Origin: an uncultured Bacteroidales bacterium
GTDB lineage: Bacteria > Bacteroidota > Bacteroidia > Bacteroidales > Muribaculaceae
Reading direction: 5' to 3'
Assembly: GCA_902776835.1 (NCBI GenBank)
Contig: CACYRK010000015.1
Location: 1-64,000 of the forward strand
Length of the DNA stretch: 64,000 nucleotides
Shown here: positions 26,752 to 33,923 of the stretch, piece by piece
How the letters are laid out: every line of letters begins with the position of its first letter
Numbering within the stretch: position 1 is the stretch's first letter
The notes under the pieces: model-generated
Database searches by the model: none
What the model was told of the DNA's origin: nothing
What the model saw: only the letters and a program-made list of their open reading frames with translations
Program-made: the position numbers and the translations under genes

Positions 26752-28860
26752 TTATTTCCCCAGCAAGATGTTGATGAGTGCGTTCAGGTCGCTGCCGTCG
26801 ATTTGGTCATCATAATTGATGTCGGCAATCATCTCGGCATTATCGTTGAAATTAACCGATCCAGGCTCTCTTGTCAATATCATATTTATTAACTGGTTAA
26901 GATCGTTGCCATCAACCGAATCGTCTTGATTAATGTCGCCACGGCCCACTACAGTAAGATAACGATACCTGCTTTTTAGCCACTGTGTCCTTGACCAATT
27001 AGGTTCGGGGGTAATTATCAAATAATGAGTTGCATTAAAATCAGGATCCAAGCCAAAGTCAGTAATAAACACTTCGTCAGATGTTTTGCCTGAAATATTA
27101 TCGAATACAATCCTTTTTATAAAATCACGGGACTGATTAAAAGCGCTGTACTCATCTTCATTTTCATCATAGTCATCTATATCCACCGCTTGGTCAAGCA
27201 CTACTGTATGCAAACTTTTACAATAGCCAATTACATCATGCTTCAAAACGTCTACAGCAAGTATTATTGTTTTGAGGTCTGTGCCGCTAAAAATCGATTT
27301 TCCCAACGTTCTGTTTTCCCGATAGTCGAAAACCACTTTTTCAAGATTCTTACAGTTCATAAATGCCTGGCTATCTATTACTCGCAGCGAACGATTGACG
27401 TGTATAACATTTGGCACATTACTACCGACAAAAGCTCGATATCCAATTTGAGAAACCTTTGGCATAGACTCTAATTCAAACCCTGCGACATTGCAAAAGG
27501 CTGAATCGCCAATATACTTCACAGTTGCTGGGATCTTTGATGATTTGCAACCCCTTATTAACTTGTTGTTGGATGTCTGAATAATAGCGTTACAATTGTC
27601 ACGTGAATCATATTTTGGATTGCCTTCTTCGACCGAGAGCGACATCAAAGATGGAGTGTTGTCCAGAGCACTCTTATCAAATTCGACAACATTCTTGCCG
27701 AGTTTAAGACTTTCAAGGTTTTGACAAGAAGCGAAAGCGCTATGCTCTATAGATGTCACTGTGGGTGGGAGGTTGATATGCCTCAATTCAGTATAAGCGA
27801 AAGCACCGCGCTTTATAGTTGTCACTGTTGGCGGGAGGCTGATGTGCCTCAATCCAGACCCCCAAAATGTCATTTGTTCAATGGCCGTAAGAGGCAGCAT
27901 GTCGAAATTGGTAATACTTTCGAGATTTGATAAAGCGAAGCAACCAGGACCTATTGACCGAATCGAAAGTGGCAGTGACAGTGATGTATTTTCAAATTGA
28001 ATGCAGTCAAACAACCATTCGCCCAAACACTGGGTAGATAACGGGATAGCAGTGATGGTTCTCGCAAAAACCAGTGTATTACTTGACGTTTCTAATACTC
28101 CATTGCAATTGTCCCGAGAATCTAAATAAGGATTCTCGGGGTCGACAGCAATCTCTATAAGATTGTTGCCATCAAAAGCCGAATGATCTATAACCCTTAC
28201 ATTTTTCGGCACGTACAAGGATTCTATACCACAATGACTAAACACGCCCCTATTTATTGCTTCAAGAGAAATAGGAAGTGCTACGATCCTTAAATTTTGA
28301 TTATGAGAGAATGAACCACTATTTATCATCTTGAGTGTCGGCGGTAAGACAACAATCTCAAGGTTTTTAAGATGTTCGAATGAACCTTCTGACGAAATAT
28401 ACAACAATGAATCAGGCAAAACAATCTTCTTAATACGTTTGAGGTACATTGTGTCGCTTTCAAATTCTGGTTTATTGCAGTATGAATTGCGTATTTCTCC
28501 TGTAGGATATCGCCAAGCATCAATCCCAACAACCGTGTAACTATTGCCGTTGTAAGTAACATGAGAAGGAAAAACCACAGTGGAGTCATGCCAATCATAT
28601 GTTTCGAAATCCATCCACTCACAGTTATCTTTTCCCGCAAAATCATTGTTATACAATTCTGCATAATGCATCGGGAGGCCCGTTTCAGCTGCTTCGCTTT
28701 CTGTGAGGTTAAACAGTCTATACCGAAACTTTCCTATCACGATTGATTCATTTTGAAGGGGTTGCACTGCAAACGCTGGTAAAACGCCGACAATAACAAT
28801 TAAACATAACCACAGGACACTTAATGACCTGTCTTTTTTATTCATTAACAATGTAAACAT
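26752..28860 (-). CDS. BspA-type leucine-rich repeat surface protein with C-terminal dockerin pair
   Basis: A 702-residue exported protein. The start is at 28860, or at the internal ATG at 28845 (MNKKDRSLSVLW), which gives a better signal peptide. Residues ~90-590 hold many LRR_5/BspA-type repeats (for example SIGPGCFALSNLESI, TIKRGAFAYTELRHINLPPTV). The end is a dockerin pair (about 637-702; DINQDDSVDGNDLN, DINYDDQIDGSDLN). BspA-like proteins bind host or matrix proteins. Base composition is more AT-rich than the main locus. The same dockerin type as in the SusCD region ties it to that set, although it lies 5 kb away. No consensus promoter is seen in the 78-base gap upstream. Confidence 0.88.
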   Translation of the reverse strand: MFTLLMNKKDRSLSVLWLCLIVIVGVLPAFAVQPLQNESIVIGKFRYRLFNLTESEAAETGLPMHYAELYNNDFAGKDNCEWMDFETYDWHDSTVVFPSHVTYNGNSYTVVGIDAWRYPTGEIRNSYCNKPEFESDTMYLKRIKKIVLPDSLLYISSEGSFEHLKNLEIVVLPPTLKMINSGSFSHNQNLRIVALPISLEAINRGVFSHCGIESLYVPKNVRVIDHSAFDGNNLIEIAVDPENPYLDSRDNCNGVLETSSNTLVFARTITAIPLSTQCLGEWLFDCIQFENTSLSLPLSIRSIGPGCFALSNLESITNFDMLPLTAIEQMTFWGSGLRHISLPPTVTTIKRGAFAYTELRHINLPPTVTSIEHSAFASCQNLESLKLGKNVVEFDKSALDNTPSLMSLSVEEGNPKYDSRDNCNAIIQTSNNKLIRGCKSSKIPATVKYIGDSAFCNVAGFELESMPKVSQIGYRAFVGSNVPNVIHVNRSLRVIDSQAFMNCKNLEKVVFDYRENRTLGKSIFSGTDLKTIILAVDVLKHDVIGYCKSLHTVVLDQAVDIDDYDENEDEYSAFNQSRDFIKRIVFDNISGKTSDEVFITDFGLDPDFNATHYLIITPEPNWSRTQWLKSRYRYLTVVGRGDINQDDSVDGNDLNQLINMILTREPGSVNFNDNAEMIADINYDDQIDGSDLNALINILLGK

Positions 28861-28894
28861 AGTGCATTTAATTTAAGATTATCAAAAACCAAAA

Positions 28895-28933
28895 AGCCAT
28901 TGACAGAAAGAAATCCATCTCCTGTCAATGGCT
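28895..28933 (-). terminator. Terminator after the orphan small gene
   Basis: A perfect 12-base stem (AGCCATTGACAG, 28895-28906, with 28922-28933), followed on the minus strand by a TTTTTGG run. It lies just past the stop at 28939. Confidence 0.85.
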
Positions 28934-28938
28934 GAAAA

Positions 28939-29364
28939 TCATTGAATATTCTGATTATTCGGCGCGGTGCCGAATCTCCTGAAGATTTCATACATTCGCT
29001 CCTCCAGATGAGTTCCATTTCTGCGAGAAATAACAACATTGGGATCGTTATTGTTGTTATCAGCATTGGAACTGTCGTTGTAAATCCAGTCGTGGAAGAA
29101 AACCACCATATACTTGAACGGAACCTTTTGCGCGAGTTTGTCGAGTGCCTTCCAATAAATGGGCATCACACACTCGTTGAAGCCGCCGATTTCAGATGGA
29201 TTGCGATTGGCTGTCGCACGCAGACTTTTTTCGCAGGGACGACAACCCACTTCCGACAATGCAATCTGCCGTGTGTTGTCAAAACGATATCGTCCTTTCC
29301 AAAACGTGCCCAAAGCCTCAAATCTTTGAATAAGGTTCTCAGCCAAAAACTCTTTTTTTACCAT
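28939..29364 (-). CDS. Unrecognised 141-residue protein
   Basis: A soluble protein with no signal peptide and no family I recognise. It is lysine- and arginine-rich, with IALSEVGCRPCEKSLRAT (a CxxC pair), NECVMPIYWKALDKLAQKVPFKYMVVFFHDW, a low-complexity run of Asn and Asp, and HLEERMYEIFRRFG. The FHDW and CxxC segments could bind a metal, but this is a guess. It stands alone with its own promoter (29459-29489) and a strong terminator. AT-rich composition suggests recent arrival. Confidence 0.65.
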   Translation of the reverse strand: MVKKEFLAENLIQRFEALGTFWKGRYRFDNTRQIALSEVGCRPCEKSLRATANRNPSEIGGFNECVMPIYWKALDKLAQKVPFKYMVVFFHDWIYNDSSNADNNNNDPNVVISRRNGTHLEERMYEIFRRFGTAPNNQNIQ

Positions 29365-29458
29365 TGCATTAACAATTTAATTGTTGAACAAAAATTACTT
29401 TAAATAGGCTTCCGTCCCAACCAAACGGGCCAAAGACGGGCGTTTTAAAACAACGTTG

Positions 29459-29489
29459 CAAATATAATATCTTTTTTTTGTATTTGCAA
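29459..29489 (-). promoter_or_regulatory. Promoter for the orphan small gene
   Basis: On the minus strand TTG (29487-29489), 20 bases, TATATTTG (29459-29466). The predicted leader is about 88 bases to the ATG at 29364. Confidence 0.6.
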
Positions 29490-29566
29490 GCCGTTTCCAC
29501 CGCCTTAACATTTAGTTTACTAATTTCACCCACTCATGATGGGGCTTTGGGTTTTTCACATCAAGA

Positions 29567-29598
29567 ATTGTTGAGAAATGAAATTTTTATTACTTTTG
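29567..29598 (+). promoter_or_regulatory. Promoter for DUF3822-rsmD; fixes the start codon
   Basis: ATTG (29567-29570), 20 bases, TACTTTTG (29591-29598). An in-frame ATG at 29578 lies inside this promoter, so translation must begin at the ATG at 29617. Confidence 0.7.
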
Positions 29599-29616
29599 CA
29601 CAAAATAGTTTTGACA

Positions 29617-30435
29617 ATGAACGACAACGCATTACCCACGCAGGTTCAGCGGCCCGAATTGTGGACGCTGCTGCTTTGCGTAGGCCCTGAGAATGTGCAA
29701 TATATGCTCTACGCCGCATCGCAGGCGCAGTCGCTGATCACCGGCGAGGTGGCTATTGCCGACACTGGCGAGGGCTACCTGAAATCGCTGGAAAACGCGG
29801 TGTACGACACCCCGCTGCTGCTCGACGACTACGGCAGCGTGCGCGTGCTGCTACACTCGCCGCACTTCGTGGTGCTGCCCGCCGGGGTGACGCCCGAGCA
29901 GGCCACCGCGGCCCTGGCATTGCAGTTTCCCGACGACCACGGCGAGGTGCTGGTCACCACAGTGCCACACTGCGGCGTCGACATCGCCTACACGCTCGAG
30001 CCGGGCGTGGCGAATTTTGTGCAACGCACGTTCAACACGCCGCCCGTCTACCACCACCTCTTCCCGCTGTGCGAATATGCCACGGCGGCGCTGGGCGCCG
30101 ACACGACGCGCATGCTGCTCGACGTGCGTAGCCGCGACCTCGACATGGCGGTCGTGAAGAACGCGCACCTGCTGCTGGCCACCAGCCAGCGGTGCCACGC
30201 GGTGAGCGACGCGGCCTACCTGGCGATGCAGGCGTGGACGAGTTACAACCTCGACAGCGAGCACGACGAGTTGCAACTCATGGGCGAAGCCGCGGCAGTC
30301 GACGAACTGACGCCGCAACTGCGGCAATTTATCCACTACGTGGTGCCGGCAATCATCCCCGCCGCCGAACTGCAACTCGGGCCAAAGGCCATGGATGCGC
30401 CACGAAACTTGTTAATGCTTGCCTTATGCGAATAA
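29617..30435 (+). CDS. DUF3822 family protein
   Basis: A 272-residue protein of the Bacteroidales DUF3822 family, which nearly always sits directly before rsmD, as here. The fold is thought to be actin/ASKHA-like. Features visible are an N-terminal ELWTLLLCVGPENVQYMLY strand pattern, a middle HFVVLPAGVTPEQA, and YVVPAIIPAAELQLGP near the end. The role is unknown. The gene overlaps rsmD by 10 bases, so the two are translationally coupled. The start at 29617 is set by the promoter just upstream. Confidence 0.82.
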   Translation: MNDNALPTQVQRPELWTLLLCVGPENVQYMLYAASQAQSLITGEVAIADTGEGYLKSLENAVYDTPLLLDDYGSVRVLLHSPHFVVLPAGVTPEQATAALALQFPDDHGEVLVTTVPHCGVDIAYTLEPGVANFVQRTFNTPPVYHHLFPLCEYATAALGADTTRMLLDVRSRDLDMAVVKNAHLLLATSQRCHAVSDAAYLAMQAWTSYNLDSEHDELQLMGEAAAVDELTPQLRQFIHYVVPAIIPAAELQLGPKAMDAPRNLLMLALCE

Positions 30436-30959
30436 TCACCGGAAAATATGGGCGACGCCGCTTCGACGTGCCCACCAACATCACCGCACGGCCCACCACC
30501 GACATGGCGCGCGAGAACCTCTTCAACGTGCTGGGAAATATCGTCGACTTCGACGGCATGACGGCCCTCGACCTCTTTGCCGGCACGGGCGCGGTGAGTT
30601 TTGAGTTTATCTCGCGCGGCTGCGCGCATGTGACGTGCGTCGAGAAGGCGTCGACACAATATAACTTCATCCGCAAGGTGAAGGAGCAACTTGGCGAGCG
30701 CGAGATGACGCTTGTCAAGGGCGACGTGTTTCGATTTATCGCGTCGTGCCAGCAGAGTTACGACATCATCTTTGCCGACCCGCCCTACGACCTGGAGCGC
30801 CTGCCCGAGTTGCCCGAGTTGATAATGAACAGCGCGCTGGTGCACCCGGGCACGCTGCTTATCATCGAGCACTCGCGCGCCAACGACTTCAGCCACCTGC
30901 CCCACTTCATGCAGCACCGCACCTACGGCAAGGTGAACTTCACCTTCTTCCAAATCTAA
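30426..30959 (+). CDS. rsmD: 16S rRNA (guanine966-N2)-methyltransferase
   Basis: A 177-residue enzyme of normal length. It has MRIITGKYGRRRF at the start, RPTTDMARENLFNVL (about 22-36), the S-adenosylmethionine-binding motif DLFAGTG at 49-55, and the catalytic DPPY at 118-121. It methylates G966 of 16S rRNA during 30S assembly. The start at 30426 is the ATG that overlaps the end of DUF3822; the frame is open upstream but lacks homology there. It is the last gene of its operon and converges with the TonB-domain gene, sharing a terminator. Confidence 0.95.
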   Translation: MRIITGKYGRRRFDVPTNITARPTTDMARENLFNVLGNIVDFDGMTALDLFAGTGAVSFEFISRGCAHVTCVEKASTQYNFIRKVKEQLGEREMTLVKGDVFRFIASCQQSYDIIFADPPYDLERLPELPELIMNSALVHPGTLLIIEHSRANDFSHLPHFMQHRTYGKVNFTFFQI

Positions 30960-30975
30960 TCCCCCCCTTAGATAA

Positions 30976-31008
30976 TCTAGAACTTCTAGAATTTCTAGAG
31001 TTTCTAGA
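30976..31008. repeat. 9-base-period array of TCTAGA
   Basis: TCTAGA begins at 30976, 30985, 30994 and 31003, exactly nine bases apart, with the unit TCTAGAATT varying slightly. The array lies between the rsmD stop and the terminator. It is one of six arrays of the same period in the window. Confidence 0.85.
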
Positions 31009-31013
31009 ATTCT

Positions 31014-31053
31014 AAAAAGAGGATGAGCCAAAAAAATGACTCATCCTCTTTTT
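31014..31053. terminator. Bidirectional terminator between rsmD and the TonB-domain gene
   Basis: A perfect 14-base stem (AAAAAGAGGATGAG, 31014-31027, with 31040-31053) and a 12-base loop. The flanking A and T runs make it work in both directions between the convergent genes. Confidence 0.9.
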
Positions 31054-31074
31054 AGTGGAGATATTTCTTAAATC

Positions 31075-31521
31075 TTACAGGCGGAAGGAGATGGGGAGGA
31101 CGCAGCGCACGTTCACTGCCTGGCCACCCACACGGCCAGCCTCCCATCGCGGCATGGCGCTAATCACGCGCATTGCCTCGCGGTTGAGGCTCTCGTCGCG
31201 CACACCGCGCAGTACGCGCACGTTGCTCACCTTACCGTCGGCACCGACGATAAAACTGCACACCACGCGTCCCTGGATGTGGTTCTTGTAAGCCTCGTAA
31301 GGATATTCGCGAGTCTTATTGATGAAATTCATCAGGCCATGCTCGCCACCAGGAAACTGCGGCTGCACATCCACGTATTCAAACTCGTACACCTCGATGT
31401 AGCCCCTCTGGCCCGGAGCCATGGGGTTGACAGTAGTGACGTGCCTCACCTGCGCAGTAAGCGGCAAGCAAGCCATCGCGGCAAACAAAATGATTAGTGA
31501 ATTGCGTAAAAAACGACTCAT
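31075..31521 (-). CDS. TonB C-terminal-domain secreted protein
   Basis: A 148-residue protein with a signal peptide (about 1-23, ending LPLTAQ). Residues 50-148 match the TonB C-terminal fold: PQFPGGEHGLMNFINKTREYP, QGRVVCSFIVGADGKVSNVRVLRGV, REAMRVISAMPRWEAGRVGGQAVNVRCVLPISF. There is no transmembrane anchor or proline-rich linker, so it is not a full TonB. Such stand-alone domains are common in Bacteroidales and may bind envelope partners. It has its own promoter at 31550-31579. Confidence 0.9.
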   Translation of the reverse strand: MSRFLRNSLIILFAAMACLPLTAQVRHVTTVNPMAPGQRGYIEVYEFEYVDVQPQFPGGEHGLMNFINKTREYPYEAYKNHIQGRVVCSFIVGADGKVSNVRVLRGVRDESLNREAMRVISAMPRWEAGRVGGQAVNVRCVLPISFRL

Positions 31522-31549
31522 GACCTTAAATTTCTATCAAAATGACATG

Positions 31550-31579
31550 CAAATATAGTGGTGAATTCGCAAATAGCAA
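31550..31579 (-). promoter_or_regulatory. Promoter for the TonB-domain gene
   Basis: On the minus strand TTG (31577-31579), 19 bases, TATATTTG (31550-31557). The predicted leader is about 22 bases. Confidence 0.7.
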
Positions 31580-31913
31580 GAATTCCACCTAAAGATTTGT
31601 AAATGATTAAGTTTGTTTTATCTATTTTTACTAATTTCACCCCCATTTTATAATTTGTTAGCACTCAAAACGCCTCTTCCGTTGAAATTTTAAACTTCAC
31701 GACGCCCCACAAACAACACCCAAAATTGTCACCAAACGACATAATGCCCCACAAAACCACATGCCGATTCAGGTTTGGCCACATCGCTCAAGCAGAAAGT
31801 CAGATGAGTCAATGATGACACATTTCAACCAACGGATGAAATGTGATTTTGGCGCACTTTTTTGATGGGGATTATACTATTTCGGGGCGTTTGTCGTTAT
31901 AAAGGTAGTATAA
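31580..31913. other. Non-coding gap before porQ
   Basis: No gene is seen here. An inverted repeat at 31819-31845 (CACATTTCA, nine-base loop, TGAAATGTG) lies about 80 bases before porQ and could be an operator or an attenuator. No TAnnTTTG box is found for porQ. Confidence 0.5.
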
Positions 31914-31925
31914 ATGACATCACAG

Positions 31926-32954
31926 ATGAATACTCGCATATTCAAGCATATTGCCACCATAGTTGCGCTGGTATGGACTCTGGTGGCGTGGGGCCAAGAT
32001 GGCACGACGGCTTACAATTTCCTGTCGTTGCCGTCGTCGTCGCACGTCTACGGCCTTGGCGGCCACAACATCAGCATCATCGATGACGACATCAACCTGA
32101 CCGAGCAAAACCCGGCGCTGCTGGGACCGGAGATCGACCACCAGATTGGCGTGAACTACATGCGCTATCTGGGCGGCAGCAACTTCATGGGAGTTCGCTA
32201 CGGCCAGGGCGTCGACGACCATAGCGCGTTCACCGCCGGCGTGCAATATTACGGCTACGGCTCGATGGAGGGCTACGACATCACGGGCGTGAGTACCGGC
32301 TCGTTTAACGCTGCCGACGCGGTGATCAGCGTGGGCTACAGCCGCGACATCACCAACCGTCTGCGCGGCGGTGTAATGCTGAAGTATATCCACTCGAAAT
32401 ATGAGGAATACACCGCCGGGGCGTTAGGCGTGGACCTGGGTGTGAACTACTTCGACCCCGACCACGACTTCTCGGTGTCGATTGTCGGCAAAAACCTGGG
32501 CGGCCAGTTCAAGAAATTCGACATGGTGCGTGAAAAACTGCCCACCGACGTGCAGATTGGTGTCACCAAAGGCATCACTGGCACCCCCTTCCGCGTGTCG
32601 ATTACCGCCTTCAACCTAACGAAGTGGAACTCGCCATACTACGAGCCGAGCGACAAAAACAACACGCAGTCCGAACTCGTAAAGCGCGACAAGTTTGGCA
32701 GCAACCTGTTTCGCCACCTGGTGCTCGCCGGCGAATTCCTGCCGAGCGAAAACATGTATATCGGCATCGGCTACAACTACCGCACGCGCACCGACATGTC
32801 GACCTACCAGCGCAATATGCTGTCGGGACTCTCGGTTGCCGCCGGCCTTCGCGTGAGCGCCCTGGGCTTTGGCATCGCGCTGGCACAGCCCCACAGCGGA
32901 GCCACCACCTTTATGCTCAATATCACCACCTCAATCGGTGAACTGATGAGATAA
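31926..32954 (+). CDS. porQ: Type IX secretion system protein PorQ
   Basis: A 342-residue outer-membrane beta-barrel protein; the ATG at 31926 gives the best signal peptide (ending VAWGQ), with another ATG four codons upstream. It has the PorQ opening TAYNFLSLPSSSHVYGLGGHNIS, then DDDINLTEQNPALLGPEID, typical of this FadL/PorV-related family. PorQ works with PorZ in the surface complex that processes type IX cargo. It is a lone gene; no other Por genes are in the window. A strong terminator follows. Confidence 0.88.
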   Translation: MNTRIFKHIATIVALVWTLVAWGQDGTTAYNFLSLPSSSHVYGLGGHNISIIDDDINLTEQNPALLGPEIDHQIGVNYMRYLGGSNFMGVRYGQGVDDHSAFTAGVQYYGYGSMEGYDITGVSTGSFNAADAVISVGYSRDITNRLRGGVMLKYIHSKYEEYTAGALGVDLGVNYFDPDHDFSVSIVGKNLGGQFKKFDMVREKLPTDVQIGVTKGITGTPFRVSITAFNLTKWNSPYYEPSDKNNTQSELVKRDKFGSNLFRHLVLAGEFLPSENMYIGIGYNYRTRTDMSTYQRNMLSGLSVAAGLRVSALGFGIALAQPHSGATTFMLNITTSIGELMR

Positions 32955-32969
32955 CATTTCAATGCACAA

Positions 32970-33008
32970 CACAAAAAAGGAAGGCTCTTACGGCCTTCTT
33001 TTTTTGTG
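32970..33008 (+). terminator. Terminator of porQ
   Basis: CACAAAAAAGGAAGGC (32970-32985) pairs with GCCTTCTTTTTTTGTG (32993-33008). The outer sequence AATGCAC/GTGCATT (32961-32967, 33006-33012) can extend the stem. Confidence 0.8.
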
Positions 33009-33189
33009 CATTCTGGATTGCGCAATCTGCATCGAAACAAACATTGCGCATTGTGTAGTGTGCATTCTTCATTAAAAAAAAGTGAGTTCGGCATAGCAAG
33101 CAAAGCCACCCCAGCCGACTAAATTTGGGCGTCAATCGCGGCTGCGAAACCAGCCCCTCAGCCCAAAAAATTACTTCCTATTTAGAACA

Positions 33190-33226
33190 AAGTGTGGTCA
33201 AAGGGACAGTCCCTTTGACCACACTT
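33190..33226. repeat. Perfect 37-base palindrome (REP-like), copy 1
   Basis: The 18-base arm AAGTGTGGTCAAAGGGAC (33190-33207) is perfectly repeated inverted (33209-33226) around one A. The family includes 33404-33438 and the diverged 49289-49323. Confidence 0.9.
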
Positions 33227-33403
33227 ATTTTTCAATTACTTCACAAATCACCCCGTAAACGCAAAATTATATTTATTTAATTTACACAAATAATTGCGGT
33301 GCAAATATCAATATACAAAGGTAATTATGTGGCGGAAAATTGGCTTGTTCTCGCCGACTTCCATTTGGCGATATTTGTTAAATATAGTTTATGCTTGAAA
33401 TTT

Positions 33404-33438
33404 TGTGTGGTCAAAGGGACTGTCCCTTTGACCACACA
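33404..33438. repeat. Perfect 35-base palindrome (REP-like), copy 2
   Basis: The 17-base arms TGTGTGGTCAAAGGGAC and its inverse flank a single T. It lies 177 bases from copy 1. Between the two copies the sequence is AT-rich, without a gene; a lone minus-strand TACCTTTG box is at 33316-33323. Confidence 0.9.
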
Positions 33439-33605
33439 TTTGGTGGTAAATTTGGCGCATTTTAATGAGATTAATTTTCTTTGCGGGAGAGATCTTTGGT
33501 GCTATGATAAGCATTGTTTTGCTTGGTCTTTTTGTGGGTGTCTCAATGGGGCTGGGCAGGGGTAATAGCAGATTGTTTATCGATTATTTGCTGCCAATGA
33601 GTGTT

Positions 33606-33684
33606 GTCGGACAAGTCGGACAGGTCGGACGAGTCAGACAGGTCGGACGGGGCGGACAGGTCGGACAGGTCGGACGGGTCGGAT
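33606..33684. repeat. 9-base-period array of GTCGGACAG, nine units
   Basis: GTCGGAC or a one-base variant begins at 33606, 33615, 33624, 33633, 33642, 33651, 33660, 33669 and 33678, exactly nine bases apart. It lies in the 956-base gap between porQ and the coiled-coil gene. Open frames through it encode only VGQVGQ-type repeats and are not genes. Confidence 0.9.
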
Positions 33685-33923
33685 GCGCTCAATATAACTT
33701 TGGTGCCGGGAAACGTTTTGTGTGGGGTGTAGACATAGCCGCAAAAATGGCGGCGGCCTCTTGGGATGAGTTAGAAGAGGGAGGGTCGGACAGGTCGGAC
33801 AGGTCGGACAAGTCAGACGGGGCGGATGCCCTCAATGTAACTTAGGTGCCGGGAAACGTTTGTGGTGGGGGGCAGACATTGCCGCAAAAATGGCGGCCTC
33901 TTGGGATGAGTTAGAAGAGGGAG
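33681..33923. repeat. Duplicated ~100-base segment at the 3' end of the coiled-coil gene
   Basis: 33681-33783 and 33824-33923 are related along their length (offset 143 bases, falling to 140 after a three-base indel). The duplicate includes the last codons and stop of the coiled-coil gene (CTC TTC TAA on the minus strand). A second GTCGGAC array lies between the copies. Confidence 0.85.
33785..33827. repeat. 9-base-period array of GTCGGACAG, five units
   Basis: Units begin at 33785, 33794, 33803, 33812 and 33821. Like the larger array it ends in GGATG, followed by the duplicated segment. Confidence 0.9.

Noticed and set aside
29578..29616. Earlier start for the DUF3822 gene
   Set aside because: The earlier ATG lies upstream of and within the predicted promoter; translation from it is not possible on that transcript.
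33190..33438. Invertible promoter between two inverted repeats
   Set aside because: Each repeat is itself a palindrome, and the lone TACCTTTG box between them points to no gene; no invertase is encoded nearby.
33606..33827. CRISPR array
   Set aside because: Units are nine bases with no spacers and no cas genes near; this is a short-period tandem array.
33465..33845. Protein with VGQVGQ repeats
   Set aside because: The frame only reads through the 9-base arrays, which are three codons long per unit; there is no start context or homology.
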